From Saprolegnia diclina VS20 (Eukaryota; Oomycota; Saprolegniomycetes; Saprolegniales; Saprolegniaceae), in NCBI RefSeq assembly GCF_000281045.1, contig NW_008246076.1:376057-440056 (forward strand): DNA of 64,000 nucleotides. Reading direction: 5' to 3'. The position numbers were made by a program, and so were the translations under genes. The notes under the pieces are model-generated. The model was not told the DNA's origin, ran no database searches, and was given only the letters and a program-made list of their open reading frames with translations. Each line of letters begins with the position of its first letter. Position 1 is the first letter of the stretch. Positions 22,010 through 36,571 of the stretch are shown one piece after another.

Positions 22010-25000
22010 TTAATACGGCTTGTGGAAGGCGCAATGCGTGGAAATGTCTTGGCGGCACGTCGGGCACTTGTTGCGCGGGAACCGACCGACGCACGCGCTG
22101 CAAAACACGTGGCCGCAGGGCACGAGCACACGGTTGACGTCGTTCTCAAAGCAGACCGAGCACGTCATGGCCTCGAGCACGTCCTTCTTCTCGGCCAGCG
22201 CCTCCTCAATGCGCTCGGACGCAGCGCGGTAGCTCTCTTCCGCGTGCGCCAAACGCTGCTTGAGCCGCAATGTCTCTTGAAGAAGGGCTTCGTACGGCGC
22301 GCTGAGACTCATGTTGACGCGACCGAGGAGCTCGTTGACCGCGTCGAGTACCTGCGTCTCCGAGACAGGTAGCGATGGCACCGACGACGGCATCGACGTC
22401 ACAGCCGCCGTCTGCACCGCCGCCGTCGTCGGCGTCGCCGTGGCCGCCGACAGCGTTGTCGACTGCCGCACAGATTGAAACGAAAACACTTGGGTCGACG
22501 GCAGCCACGTTGTCGTATGCTTCGTGTCGACGCACAACTGGACTTGCTTGAGCCCGCCGGTGGATTGTTCGGCGAGTACCGTCGCGTAGACGTGTTCGTG
22601 GTTGCTGCCTTCGATTGCGACCACCTCGCCCGGCAAGAACGACCGCAACGGCTTGAGCTCGAGGGCCAGCATGTCGACGTCGCAGAGCGGTGCGCCAGGC
22701 ACCCCCCGTGCTTGCAAGACCCGGCGACTGCCAACGCGGAGATACGCAAGCGTCTGCGGAATGTCCGAGCTCTCGAGCATCGCGAGGACGGGCGCGCAGT
22801 CGAGTAAAGCGTGTGGCATCGACTGCTGAATGCAGAGCGCGACGACATGCGACAGGCTCAGCGACCCGGGCGTCGTCACATAGAGCACCTTGGCCGTCTC
22901 GTCGATGAAACAGAGGCTCGACGGGTCTTTGGTCACATCGAGCCGCCCGTTGCGCACATAGAGACGCGTTGCAAGTGTTTCGACCGCACAGATCGCATGC
23001 TCGCGGAAGCGCAGGACGATGTCGTCGTCACTGCCGACACACACGGCGGCGAGGCCACGCCCAAAGGCGTCCGAGCGCAACACGGCCGTCATCGCGGTGG
23101 TGTCGACCGTGGGCACCAAGGCTTCCCCTGGACAGAGCTCTTCAACCACGAGGTCGGACAGGCTCGGGACGTGCAGCGCGCGCACCACGGCATCAGTGAC
23201 CATGCCATGGACAACGTGGATCGACGCGAGCTGCATGTGCATGCGCAATGTGAGCCGGCGTGCGGTCGCATCGTTGGCGACACACAACTGCAACGGCACG
23301 AGCTCGTGTGTCGTCGTTGGCAGCATGAGCGGGTGCGACAACGTTAGCTCCGTCTCGGCGACCAACGTCACCATCTTGACGACGGCGCGGAGCTCGTTGA
23401 GGTTGAGCACCATGCACTCGGTCGCGAGCTCGGCGAGGAGCTGCGCATAGTCGTTGGCGGACGGCGACTCTTTTGTGCCAAGGCGTTGAAACAAGTGGTC
23501 GTACGCACCAAAGGCGCGGGGCACTTCAAAGAGGAACGGCGCGAGGTTCTCCTGGAGACGCACGTAGACGCGACTGGCCTTCACAAAGCGCGTGCCAATC
23601 GGCAGCAAGGGCAGTTCGCAGAGTCGCGACTGCATCGCGTGCCCGAGCGTGTCCCAGTGCGCATCACAGTACGCAAACAGCTTTTGAAAGAGCTCCAAGA
23701 CGGACGTGGCGTGCGACCAGTCGTCCAGCACAGTGGCGTTGCTCGTCACGCGCTCGAGCGTCAAGAGCACATCGGTCGCCGGTGGCGGCGAGACGACGTC
23801 GAGGCGGCGCCAGAGCACGCGGGGTGGCACCGCATACGCCAGCGCGATCGGCTTGGAGAAGAAGACGACGGCTTCATCCGACGGCACGGCGCAGTCGCAG
23901 TACCGCGTCAAGATCGTGCGGTCGGGCCCACTTAGCGCATGCTCGATCGCCGGGACAAACGCGATGGACGCGAGCTCTTCGAGAAACGAGCGCGCGCGCT
24001 CGTACTTGTCGTAGTGACGCGCAAAGGCTTCGTGGAGGGCCAGCGCGCCCGCTTCGTGCTCGGACGAGAGCGGGGTCGGCCACGACGCCACGTGGTTCGC
24101 ACAGCGCGCAAAGACCGCCGTCGAGAGCTCATACGTCATGCCGAGCGCATGCAAAATGTCGAGCCACTCGGGTGTCGCGTACGCCGGCGCCGGAAACGAC
24201 TCGGGGAACGACGGTAGCAAGACCGACGCCAGAACCGGGTGCGTCGGGTCGAGGAGCGTCGACGCTGGCACAATCAAACCGTCGCGCGTCGAAAAGAGCG
24301 GCGTCGACTGCAGAAACGCTACGAGGGATGCATTGCGCTGGAAGACCGACCACTTGCGCTGGATCGTGTCGAGGAGCGCAGTGCGCTGGACCGCGTCAAA
24401 TGCGTCGAAGCGACCAACGACAAACTTGGCGACCATGTCGGCTTCGGTGAGACACGCGACATCGAGCTCCTTGAAGAATGCGAGCAGCGACGGCCGAGGC
24501 ACGTGCAGGAACGACTGCTTGGTGTGCTCGGGGAGGTACGCTGGAAACCCGATGACCGACTCGTCGACAAGGTAGTATGTGTCGTGGCTCAGAATGCACT
24601 CGTCGCCCAAGAGCGAGTAGTAGAGCGGAAGCCCCCGGAGCTGGTCCTTTCGGCGCTGGTTGAAGCCGCCGTAGAGCGTCCCGTGGTCGGCAAAGTACGC
24701 AACGAGTTCTTCGCGGTCGGCTTGCGACGCCATTGGCCATTGCAGGCGACCGGCGTGGGACCACTTGAAGAGACCGCCGAGGATCATGAGCGCCGCGTCA
24801 CTGGGCCGGACAAGCCACTCGTGGTGCTGGGCCTCGGGAACAAAACCAAGTTCGAAAATCGGAACGTCGAGGCGCGCCAAGAGCGGGTGCAGCCGCCGCG
24901 TGCCTTCCGACTCGGAGATGACGCCATCTTCGTCATCGACAGTTGCCTCGTCTTGCGCTGTCGAGACCGCCTCGTCGTCGACGGCCAACGAGATCCCCGC

Positions 25001-28000
25001 AGCGTCAACCGTGGCCTCCGACGCCGGAACGTTGTCGCTGTCCTCGGCTTCGCCGTCGGCTTCATCCCCCTCGAATTCTTCGTCCTCGTCCTCGTCCAAA
25101 TGCAGCTCTTGCTTGGCGAGCGCATCCATGACGTGGCGTTCGTGGAGGTATGCAGCATGCTGCGCGTCATCGTCGGCGATTGCAACCTGCCGCTGCCGCG
25201 CAATCGACGCCGCAAGCTCCAAACTCGCGCTCCCGGGCTTGAGTACGAGCACGTCGTCCATGTAGCGACACCGAAGCAGCTCGTTCTTGCCAGCAATCGG
25301 GAGCAATGGCCATGCATGAAAGAGCTGGGCATGCTCCTTCTTGCCGACTTCCTTCCAAAACCGGCCGAGCCAGAGCGCAGAGACACCCACGTCCTGGGAC
25401 GGCGACCACACGACGCGGTCCTTGTTGCGCCACGCTGGCGGGAGCTCACTCGCAATGTGCTGCGAGAGAAACGTCACTGAAAACGGCGCCGCGCCCAGTG
25501 CAGTGATCAGACGCACGTTTTCCAAGTCGAACGCGCGGCAAAACTCGAGCGCAAGGAACCGGCTGCGCATGCTCGGCAAAAGAAGCTGCTGGTCGAGCGT
25601 CGCCACAATGAACGGTTCGGCCGCGATCGCTGAAAACAAGCTGGCTTTCGGCACCGTCCCGACCGTCCCATCGGCGAGCGCAAGCACGGGCAAGCCTGCA
25701 AGCTCCCCGTACGTCATAGGTGTCAAATCGCGCAAGCAGTAGGCGAGCAGGTCGTGGCACAGCCCGACGTGCAGCGACGAGGCCGCGACGCGCTTGAGCC
25801 ACTCGCGCAGCACGCGCGGCGTAAAGAGGCGCGGCGTCGACTGCATCGTCGTGGTCGCGGCCACGACGCTCGAAGGTACTGTAAACATGGGAAAGTGCAG
25901 CCGCGCATACGCTGCGACTTGAAGCGGCATGGTCGGCTCCATGAAATAGCCGTCCGTGAGGCGGCGGTAGCTGCCATCGCCACACAAGAAGAGCTCGAGT
26001 TGCGACACCTTGGGGTGCAAACTGCGCTGCACCAGTCGGCCGAGGTCCGTCGACCGACGCAGGGCGGGCCATGCACCATAGAGCATCCGTGGCACGTTCT
26101 AGGGCAGAGACTACGTCAACGACCGATTGGACAATGAGAGCTGTACCGCAGCGATGGCGTTGGCCTTGAGCGTGCTCAAGAGCTGCACATAGGCCTCCGT
26201 GACCGCGTCCTCCAACAGTGTGAGGTTCCACTCGTCCATCACATGGTTCTTGGGCCCTACAGCAGCGCACCGATAACGATGTCTGTGCTTGCAGTCGAGT
26301 CGTACCGAGACCGCGCACGGGCACGTGAAGCGACGGCGCGTCAAGACCAAAGCCCGCATGCACATGCACCGGAAGCCCCGTGTATATGTCGGTGGCAAAC
26401 GGGGCAAACAGCTGGCCTCGGACGCGCGGGATAGTCGCGCCGCCCGTCGTGCGCACGAGATGTGCCACGGACGCGTGGGGCGAGAGTGCTGGCACCGCTT
26501 TCGCCAAGTCTTGGGTCCGACCCACGGCCATGTTGGCACTCACACACCAGTGGTGCACGGCCACCTCCTTCTGCGCACTCACCCGGATCGCGACGTCCGA
26601 GATCGCGAAAGGCAGTGTCATCGAGCGCTTAAACACATTGCCAAAGAGGCCTGTCGGCTTTGGCTTGCGCCACTCGTCGTCCTGGAGCAGCGAGAGGCGC
26701 TGGCTCAAGACGCGGTCCGCGTTCTGCAACGCGACGTCGATCGTACATGTCCGGAGCTCTGGTGTCAAGTGCCACAGCGTCAAGTGCCGCAAGTAGGACG
26801 AGAAGAGCACCGACGTCGGTGCAAACGCATTGGCCGTCGAGAGAAACGAGGCCATGTCCTGGGGTGTGAGCGCGGGCCGCAGCTTGGAATCGGGTGTCGT
26901 GCGCAGCGGACACCGGACGATCGTTCCGCTTTGAAGCGACGGCAGCGACGCAAATGGCGCGAGCTGGTCCGAGAAGCTCGCAAACTCGGGCGTTTGCGTG
27001 TTGTAGCGCAGTGTCGACGCCTGCTCGAGGTACGTGCCACTCGGGTCAATCACGTAAAAGTCCGTGCCGCTCAGCACTTGGATGCAGTCGCTCACAAAGA
27101 GACCCGATAGAAGACCCGCCGAGCCTTTGCCGTACTTGAGAAAGAGCGTCTCGGGCTGCACTTGGACGTCGTGGAAGTGAAACACGATTGCGTCGCGTTG
27201 CAGCGCCTGGAACGACGGCCGGCACACCTTTTGGTCGGCATGCGCCCGCGTATCGACTACCACATCGACGCGTGGGCAATGCAGCGCTTCGGATACGTCG
27301 AGCATGTCGCGAAGCAGCTTGGTCGCCCACGATGCGTAATTGGCCTCTGGCAAATGCGCCTTGATGGCGACGAGGTGCGGACACATCATCTTGACGCTGT
27401 TACACGACGCGTTGGCCACCAGTGCGTGTTTGGAGACCGCCCCAAAGCGCAGCGCGACGTGCGGGGCCACACTCGCGTGCACGAACCGCCGACGGCCGCG
27501 CTCGCTGGATTTGTGCCATGCCATGTCATCGACCACGAGCTCGGTTGCGGGCGCCAGCATGCGATCCGTGTCCGGTAGCAAGATGTTTCTGACGCTGTCG
27601 GGCGATGCCTGCTCGAGCAAACCAAGGAGGACGTTGACGAGGGCCATGTCGGACGCTTGCAGCGGCGCATCACGCGGCAGGAACGTCAGTGCACGCGCAT
27701 AATCGTCCATCTCAAAGCTCGCTTTGATCGCAAACGCCTCGAGCAGAGTCGACGGCACCCTAGTAGTTGGTGTCACTTAGCACGACTGAAAAGGAACTGA
27801 ATCGGACGTACCGCGTGTCGGCGACCGTGACGAGGACGGGGGCGACGGTCTCGGGGCCGTCGTGGGCCACTTGGCAGACGCGCACAAAGCGCATCGAGGT
27901 CGTCCAGATCCACGGCGACGACGCCAAGTGTGCTTTCCATGTCTCGTCGTCACTCAAGTTGGCAATGCATCCTTCCAGCGTCGCATACACATTGGCCACG

Positions 28001-31000
28001 CGTTGGTGCAGAAACGTCGGGTCTTCGAGCGCGACGGCCGACGACGCATGCCGCTCGGCGATGGCCACGAGCTGCTGCGCGAGAACGTCGGCCGAGAGCG
28101 TCCATTGACATGCGTCGCGCAAGACTTTCGAGGTCACGTGTCCGTTCAAAATGCACTTGGTCGCCGAGCCGTACCACTAGACAAACACCACGTCATGATT
28201 TCTCTTTGATCACGTGATACCTACAATCCACTCGGGCGGCCACGTGGCGTGCGGCGACGCAACTCCACCGGTCGCGACTGTCCACGGCAACACGTCCAAC
28301 GGGCGCGCTGTCTGGATCGGAAGCCAAGCCACGGCACAGAGCGCCGCGATCGTCTCGCTGTCCTTCTCGGGGGCAAACACGGCATCGAGGTGCTCGTTGA
28401 CGACGCCGAGGAGGTGGACCGCTCGCATCGTGTCCGGCGCGTTCTCAATGCTGCGAGCGCTCTCGAGCATGGCGAGACACGAGATTGACTGCTGCAGCCC
28501 CATGTCCTTCATCACTGCCAATTGCGCCGCCAGCAGCGGTGTCGGAAAGCTCGATGGACCCAGAAGACCTTGGAGGGCGTCCGACGTCGGGTCGTGGAGC
28601 TCGTGCAGGGGCCGGTGCGCGCTGCTTGCATCGGCTGTCGGGACACGAACCGTCTCGCGGAGCCGCTTCTGGACGGCCGGGGCCATGCTTGCGTACCGGA
28701 GAAACACTTCTTTGACCAAGAGCTCGATCTGGAGCGTCTCATCAAAGAACGTCAAGTGCGGCAACACGTGCTCGAGAAGCGCGTCGTCGTGCGTCACTTG
28801 GGCGACCCCCGCGGCCAAGCAAAAGGCGCGCTCGTCTGAAGACGCCAGAGACAGCAGCGGCGGGGGCGCGTAGGCAAAGCCACTGGGCGGCAGCAGGTAA
28901 CTCGCGCTGTCTAGTGCCACAAGCGTGCTCGCACCGCCCAGCGTCGAGAGCTCAAAGATCGGTAGCGATCGCGCCGTTGCCTGGTTGGCCGGCGACAGCG
29001 TCTCAAAGTCGGCCTCGACCAACAGCGCCCGAAACGCACGTGCGACCGGCAGCGGGATGGCTGCGATCGCCGTGCCGCGACTAAAGAGGCTCAAGAGACC
29101 CGACGCGTCACACGCAAACGCAAAACCCGACGACAGCATCCACGACGGACACCGCTCGTTGGGGAAGAGCGACGTGTCGAGTACGTACAAGTCGTGGTCC
29201 TTGAGAAAGTCCAAGATACTGTCGCGGTCGCCGCGCAACCCTTGGAGCGACGAGAGCACGGGAGTGTCCAGCGGCATGAGCGCCGTGTTGGTGGGGTTGA
29301 TGCGTACGGGCTTGATCGGCCACTCCAGCAGCGACGTCGGTACGTCATTGCCGTTCGAGACCTGGTCGTCCACGTAGCTCCAGAGCGCCTTCCACCATGT
29401 CATCGGGCGGCTCGGGTGCGCGACGAACGGTACACGCGGCTTTTGACGCCACGCCGACGGAAAGAGCGACGACGCAATCGCCCCAAGCTCGTGCAGATCA
29501 AAGACCTTGACGTTGGCGCTAGTCACAAAGCCGGGCAGCGCCCGCAAAACGCCGCCGCAGAGCTCCATGTTGAGCACACGGTGCGGGCACATGCCTTCGA
29601 GGAGCGTCTGCTCGATCGACGAGCAGACATAAACCGCGTCGCCTTGACCGCGGAGAAGAATGGGTCGCACGCTTTGATCCCGCAGCACAAGAAGTGGCAG
29701 CGCGTGGAGCATCTCGAGCTGGGCTTCGTCGCGAATGTCATCGACGCAGAGCTTGACGAGCGCCGGCACCAGCTGCGGCGGCAACGTCTGCAGCCGAATG
29801 CGCTCGGCCTGGAGGAGCTGGCGGAACGTACTTGGCGTCGTTGCCCCGAGGAGCACATTCTTCTCAAGCAAGAGCGCGTGCAAAGGCGGTGGAAACGACG
29901 CGTACGAGAGACCATGCAGGCGCAAAATCTCCATCACTTCGGTCGCCCGCGCCGACGGCAACGCCGGGTCCAGGGCGAGGACCACGTTGAACGGCACATA
30001 CGCTCCCGACGTCTCGCAGTACACGAGCTTGTTGGCGCCGACGCGGGCGTAGAGCGTGTCGACGACCGCGGACCACGGCGACGGCGGTCGCTGGGGCGGA
30101 AACAGCGCCAAATAGTGGTCTTTCGAGACCATGGCTTGCACGTGCAGCAGCAGCGAGAGGTACGTCGGCGCAACTGCGTCCACAAGAAGCGCCTTGTTCC
30201 ACTCGGAGCGCATGCGTCCTTCGCCCGTCATGTCATCTACACCATATCAATTCGCCTCACAACATAGAGGAGCGAGGACATACCGCCGTGCCAAATGTCA
30301 CGCCGATTCGATGAGAGCTCAAAGTACCCGTTGATCTAGATGCAATCCATGGGGTTTCCTCATTCTCAACTCGTCAAGGTACGGACGTACGTGCACGGGA
30401 AGACCGACTTTGACAGGCAGCGGTAAAAAGCAAAACGCACGGCCGTCGAGCGGCGTTGGCACAACATCCAAGCGTGCTGCAATCCCCACATATGGAATGA
30501 GCTTGAGCTCGGGGTGCGCGAGCGCCATTGCCTTGGCGCTGCCCGCGCCCATGCCGATGGCCATGAGGTAGTTCTCAGTCACCGGCGCCGCATTCCCCGG
30601 CTCGGAAAGCGTCACGGAAAGCACGTGGTGGTCGATGCTTGGCGCTGCCTGCCGCTGCAACTGGCGATAAAACGCGTCCTTGTTGGCAAACGCGTCCAGC
30701 GCGTTCGGTGGGCGCGGCGGCACGCTGGCTTCATACAAGAGGCGCGGTTCGCTGCCGTCGTCGTCCGTCTTGATGTAGACTGCAATGTGTTCGACGTGTC
30801 GCAGAAAGAGCATCGTGGCGGCCAACGACGACTGAAACTGCGTGATGAGCTCGTGCATATCGTGTTGCGTGTACGCCGACCGCTTGATCTCGCTGTGCAT
30901 GCCCGTCGTGCGGAATGGGAACCGAAAGAGCGTCCCGTGGTACCTACGTCTTGCTGAGGCATGTCATGCCATGAGTACGGTCGTACGGCTCGTCGAGGGT

Positions 31001-34000
31001 GCAGCCAAAGAGCTTGTAGGGCGCAAACTGGTCGGGAAACTGCGCAATGACGTTCGAGGACGTAAAGTTGATCTTGATGCCGGGCTGCGTTGTCGTTGCG
31101 TTCGGTACAAAGGTCGCGTGCGGATCAAACATGACTAGATGCTCCCGCGTCAATGCACGAGAATGACAAAGGGCGAGCGTAATGTACCGAGCGAGCTCCC
31201 CGATACGATCGACGGTAAATCCGTGAGATGGTACACCGAGTTGAAGCCAAGACCAAAGCGCCCGGTCGTCGAGACGCGGTGGAGCTTGCTGCCTTGGCCA
31301 ATGCGCGCGAGGTTCATGAAATCGCGCTCCTGGAACGCCGCATTGTTGTACTACACACAACACTAAGAATGGCATCCACGAGAGAGAGCAGCATACGCAG
31401 TACAAGGCGGGGCCTTGCCACGCGGCCATGGGGGCACTCAAGAGCGACGACGTCGCGTACGTGGCGAGGTTGAGGCACACACTCACACGCGTCGCGCCCG
31501 CGTCGTCGGCGTTCTGCACGAGTTCGTGGAGCACGCTCGTGCCTTCGGGGTACTGCTCCAAGATGTGTGCGAGGCGTCGTGTGAGCGGCTCCGACTGGCC
31601 AAACGCCGTGACACCGTCGAGCGCTTCGGGTTCGAGTCCGTCGAGCGCCGTCGACGAGCTCCGTAGGAGCGATGACCGGAACGAGACAGCACCCAGCTTG
31701 CCCGCGACCACGTTCGAGAGCTGCGGGTGCACAAACACCAGGCCCGAGGGCTGCGCCAGCCACGGCGCATCGTTAAAGAGGAGCGACGACGCCAATTCCA
31801 ACACATTGCTGGCAGTCGGAAGGTACACGTCGAGGCCCGTCGACATCTCGTCGCTGAGCGTTTGCGCGAGCTGGATCGCGAGCGCGACGTCGTCTTTCGA
31901 GAGCGGCTGCGTATTGTGAGCCGTAAACATGGCTTCGAGGACGCCGACATAGTCGCGTGCGTGGAAGCGGCGACGCACGCCCAGCGCCGACAAGAGAGAT
32001 TCGTACGGTAGCAGCTCTTTCGGGACGATTGCGAGGTACTCGTGCGCGTGCACGTACGAGTCGAATGCGACTTGGTCCGCGCGCCAAAAGCGGTCCCGGA
32101 TCCAAAGCCACGGCACGTTGTGCAGTGCGCTTTGCATGCCATTCGCTGCGCTGGCGTCGCGCACGAGGTACGACGCGAGGGCCGCGTACAACGTTGGCAC
32201 CTGCGCAGCCAGTCGCGCGAGATGTGCGTCGTCGTTGCCAATGGCGCAAAACGTCGCATGGAGCTCGACGAGCTGTCGGAGAAGCACGGGTAGCGCGTGT
32301 GGAGCGTCCCATCCAAACAGCTGACGCAGCGCGCTCGATGCGATCGCTCCGTCCAGGATGAAGAAACTCGCCGAGCAAAGCCACTGCGACTCGGCAGGTC
32401 GGAGCGCGAGCGGGGACGTGACGAGCGGCGGCGACGACGGCCACGGCAGGCAGGCATACGGCGGCGACTGCAGCACCGGCATCCACGCCAAGAGCACGAG
32501 CTGTTCGCGAAACGCAATGATGTCTTGCATCTCCAATTGCAACGCAGCGGCGTGCGCCGCGTCGTCCACCTCGTTGTCCTCGTCGTCTTGGAGCGTCGAC
32601 GATCGGCTATCTAGAAAGGCCTTGAAGAAGCTTCCCGTCTTCTTCTGGAGCGACATCTTCTTCTTCTTCGTCGCCACGTGCATGGACACTTGGGGCTGGA
32701 GAAGCCGGTCGGCGTGGGCATCAACATACTTGACAAACTCTTTGGTGCGCCGTTGAAACTCGGCAGTCTCCTCGGCCACACCCGTTGTCGCAATGACTTC
32801 AGCAATGTGCAGCACGGACGACCGCGTGAGCATCTGCTGCATGCCCAAAAGACGCAGCGCTCCGAGGTACGCTGGCGTCTGGAGCGACGCCGATGGAAAG
32901 CAGCTCGGTTCGATCATGTCGACAAAAGCCTCAATGTCCGGGTCGTAGAGCTCGGTGACGTAGCGCCACGATCCTGTCATGGTCGCAAACACCTGGAGCT
33001 GCTGGGCGCGTCCGATGAAGCGCGGGTCGTCGCGTACAAACGTCGTCACGTGGAGCAAGAAGCCTTCTAGCAGCGACAGTTGCATCTCGGGCTCCAAATT
33101 CGACCACACGTTGGCGGCAAACATGCTCGTCATGAAGAAATTGACGCGCGAGATCGTTGGGAGCCCGAGCTTGGTGAGCACCTTCTTGGAGAGCTCGGGA
33201 TGCACGACAAAGCGGCCATCCAAAAGGCGCGGTTCGATCTCCGGGGCCACGCACAGCCCGGGCGTGAGCGGTACAAAGAGACTGCGGTCGTCGGTCTCAT
33301 CCCATGCCACCGCGTTGCTCTGGCGAAACCCAAAGCCGTGGAAGAGCGGCAACGAGCGCAGTGCCTGCACCGTCGACGCGCTCATGTCGTCGCAGTGCAG
33401 CGACACAATGTACGTTCGGAGCTCGTCGCGCTCGACCGCCGAGAGCACCTCGACGCGGTCCCGGGACAAGGACGCGACGACGCCTTCCGGTGTCGGCTGC
33501 TGAAAGTACGTCCAAACTTCCGGTGACACTTCGGTGCGAAAGAGGTCGTGGGCCAAGACATCCACTTGCATGCGCAAAAGGATTGCAACGATCGATGGCG
33601 CGAGCCACGCCGTGTGGAGAATTGACGACTGCTTCCGGAGGCTGCACACGGCGCCGTTCTGCGTCGGGACGATCGGCCACTGGTCACAGAGGTCGAGCAG
33701 CGTGCTCGGGCTGTTTCCAATGTACGCCCAGAGGTCTTGAAACCACGCGAGCGTTGGGAGGTCGGTTGCATCGATCGACCAAGCGACGCGCGACTGCCGC
33801 GCCCAGTGCGGTGGCAACACGAGCGGCAAGAAGTCGCCGAGGTCCTGGACGCCCATCACTTGCACGTTCATATGCGACGCGAGCGATAGAAGCGTCGCCT
33901 TGCAGTCGCCCACTGCCTCCATGTCGACAAGTAGCTGGCGGGCGCTGGCGCCAAAGAGCTGCAATTCGAGCTCCGAGCAGAGGTAGTACGTGGTGGAACA

Positions 34001-36151
34001 CGCCTCCTTGGTCGTCGACGTCAAGAGCCACTCGAGCGCGGCTTGTGCGTTGTTCTCATGCTTTTGCAGCGCGGCCACACACAACGACCGCGGAAACTGC
34101 ATCGAGAGCAGCTGTTGCAAGCCAGCGGCGTCCACAGGAGCTTGGATCGCAAACCGCCCGACCGAGTGGTCCATGAGCGGCAGCAGTTGCACGCCGTCGA
34201 GGTCGTCGCGCGGTCCATCGCGCAGCACAAACGCAAGCAGTGCGTGCATCGCGGCCGCATTGCTGCCGTGGCACGTCGCGTGCGCACGGTACCACGCCCG
34301 GGCGTGGCGCGGACCAAACTCGATTGGGATCGTGTTCGTGGTCAGCAGCAGCGTCTGCAGCGCTGGCGGCACCGACACGAGGCCAAGGCCATCGTGCACG
34401 AGGAGAGGCTCGAGCGCGTCCTTGTCACTCGATGGTCCAAGCACGAGTGCGTCTCTGGGCGACACAAACGTCTTTGTGAGCGTATACAGACACGGCTTGT
34501 CGGCGACTTGCGTCAGCGCCGAGGTCACGAGCGTCTGCCACGGCGGCAGCGGCAGCTGCAGCGGAAAGAGGTGTGGCGTCGTGTGATATTGCGTCATGGC
34601 CTCGATCGCGCGCGCGTAGCAAGGCGCAACGACCGACGCCAAGAGACTCGAATTCCACTGCGCGCGCAAGAGCCCTTCGCCCGTGAGACCGTCGCCCGAC
34701 CACACGTCGCGCCGGTTGGACGAGAGCTCAAAGTAGCCATTGACCTAATCACGCAACGTTCTCAGCTCCTAACCCACCAGCACGGTGTCGTCGTACGTGG
34801 ATCGGAAGCCCCGTTTCGACAGGCAGCGGCAAGAAGCAGAACGCACGGCCTTGCAGCGGTGTCGTGACGTCCAAGCTCGCGGCAACACCGCCATACGGCA
34901 CAAGTCGCAGCGAGGCGTTCTCCGGGTCAATCGCCATCGCCGTGCTCTCTTTGCCCCCAAGCTGGTTGCAGATGAGCCACGTCGATGTCGCGTCGTTGTT
35001 CGAGCCAAAGTTCCGGGTCGTAATCTCGAGCGGGTAGTCGCAAATCTGACCCTGCAGCGGGAACGCTTGCGCCTTGAGCGATGCTTGGCTGCGCTGCGCT
35101 TGGAGCTCGCGCGACAAGTTGGTGATGCTGGTTGTGTGCAGCGGTGTTGGCGCCGACTGGCCTGTCTCCCACTGCGAAATGTGAATCGTCGTCACGTTGC
35201 GCAGAAAGAGGAGCGTCATGGTCGACTCGGCGGCAAAATCGGAAAGGAGCTGCGACACCGAGGCGAGCGTTTGCGCTCGGGACGTGAGTTTGCTCGTCTT
35301 GGCTTGCTCGGGCGTGCGCAGGGGCAGGCGAAACGTCGTGCCCTACATGTTCATGAGTGCATCCTCCACATGCAAGCGCGCTACGTCAAAGGGCGATCGA
35401 AGGTCGCAGCCAAACCCTTCGAACGGGCAAAACTGGTCCGGGTACTGCTCGAGGAGATCACGCCGCGTCATAAAGTTGATCATTTTGCCGGGGTTGCTCG
35501 GGTTCACATTGGGCAAGTGGCAGGCCTACACTCGAGCTATCACCGACGCGTGCGAGGAGGAAGTCGCATTACATGCGGGTCAAACATGACAATGTGGCTG
35601 CCGCTAATGAACGTCGGAAGGTCCGTCATGTGGTACACTACGTATCGTCGTTGGCTTCTACGATGCATGCAAGAGCGTACCCGAGTTGAAGCCAATGCCA
35701 AAGCGCCCGGTCTTCCAGCCTTGGGATGCATCCTTCTTGAGCGAATCGCCAATGCGCTACGCAAGTACGTTGCACATGCTCGTCGACCAGGAGAGCAGTA
35801 CCTGGATGGACGCAAAGTCGGCATCCGTGAAGCGCGCATCGTTGTGCACAAGAAGCGATGGGCCCTGGAAGGACGCGAGCTTCGTGTACGCGAGGTGCTC
35901 GGCGCCATGCGTGCGCTTGTCGAGGCAGAACGAGATGGTCGTCGCGCCTGCGTCGTCGGCGTTCTGCACCATCTCCTTGAGCACCGAGGTGCCCTCTACC
36001 CTCGCAGCACCATCATGAGGTCGTCGTCGACCTCGAGCAGGAAGCGCATGGACGTACCCGGGTAGTTGCGCAGGATCTCGCGGATGCGCACCGTGAGGTC
36101 GATCTTCTGGCCAAAGTCATCGCCGAACTGGACGACCTCGTCCATCGCCAT
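22010..36151 (-). CDS. Giant sacsin-like protein with C-terminal RING finger
   Basis: Sixteen exons (36151-36058, 35995-35802, 35756-35681, 35637-35573, 35525-35385, 35342-34797, 34744-31397, 31350-31188, 31134-30987, 30943-30391, 30335-30284, 30236-28225, 28176-27812, 27759-26306, 26256-26147, 26098-22010) join in phase to 4,469 residues; human sacsin has 4,579. Two complete sacsin repeating regions begin with HSP90-type ATPase modules: NADDAG at 43-48 with GRFGIGFNSVYHMTDLP and VMFDPH, and NADDAG at 1450-1455 with GRFGLGFNSVYHLTDLP. A third module near 2740-2820 is degenerate. Repeat sub-blocks such as GYFELSSNRRD recur. The last 50 residues are a C3HC4 RING (CSVC, CGHVFCSAC, CPTC). It is probably a large chaperone coupled to ubiquitin ligation. 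DnaJ and HEPN domains of animal sacsin are absent. The start ATG 36151 is a best guess. Confidence 0.9.
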
Positions 36152-36571
36152 CCCAATCCAAATCTGGTTGCTTTCGTCGAAGATGACGACCTCCCAGAGA
36201 TAATAGGATGCTTCCTCGGTGCCCCAAAACTCAATTGAGTTTTGCATGTGATGGAAAGACATTGCACGCGACTCATCTTTTCTCAATTCGACGATCAACC
36301 TCTCAAAAGCCATACGACATGCGAGAAAGGCCAGCAAAGATCGCACGCGCGCAGCTTCAACCTCGCTTCAAGCACGAGGTAACAGCACACTGCACCGCGC
36401 CTCCATGAAGCGCAAGAAGCGCCAGTGCTTACCCTGTCTGCACCATGGCTTTGACACGCCGAGGATGCTTCGTGCGGCGACCACGCACCGTCGCTGGGTT
36501 GTGGTTCGCTGCCCGAGCGATTGCATGGTGGGTCAACTGTGCTAGGTAGAGCTGCCTTACCCAGTCGACCT

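Noticed and set aside
23473-25480. Long plus-strand frames inside the sacsin locus
   Set aside because: Shadows of the sacsin-like exon; composition is arginine-heavy and no start or splice context fits.
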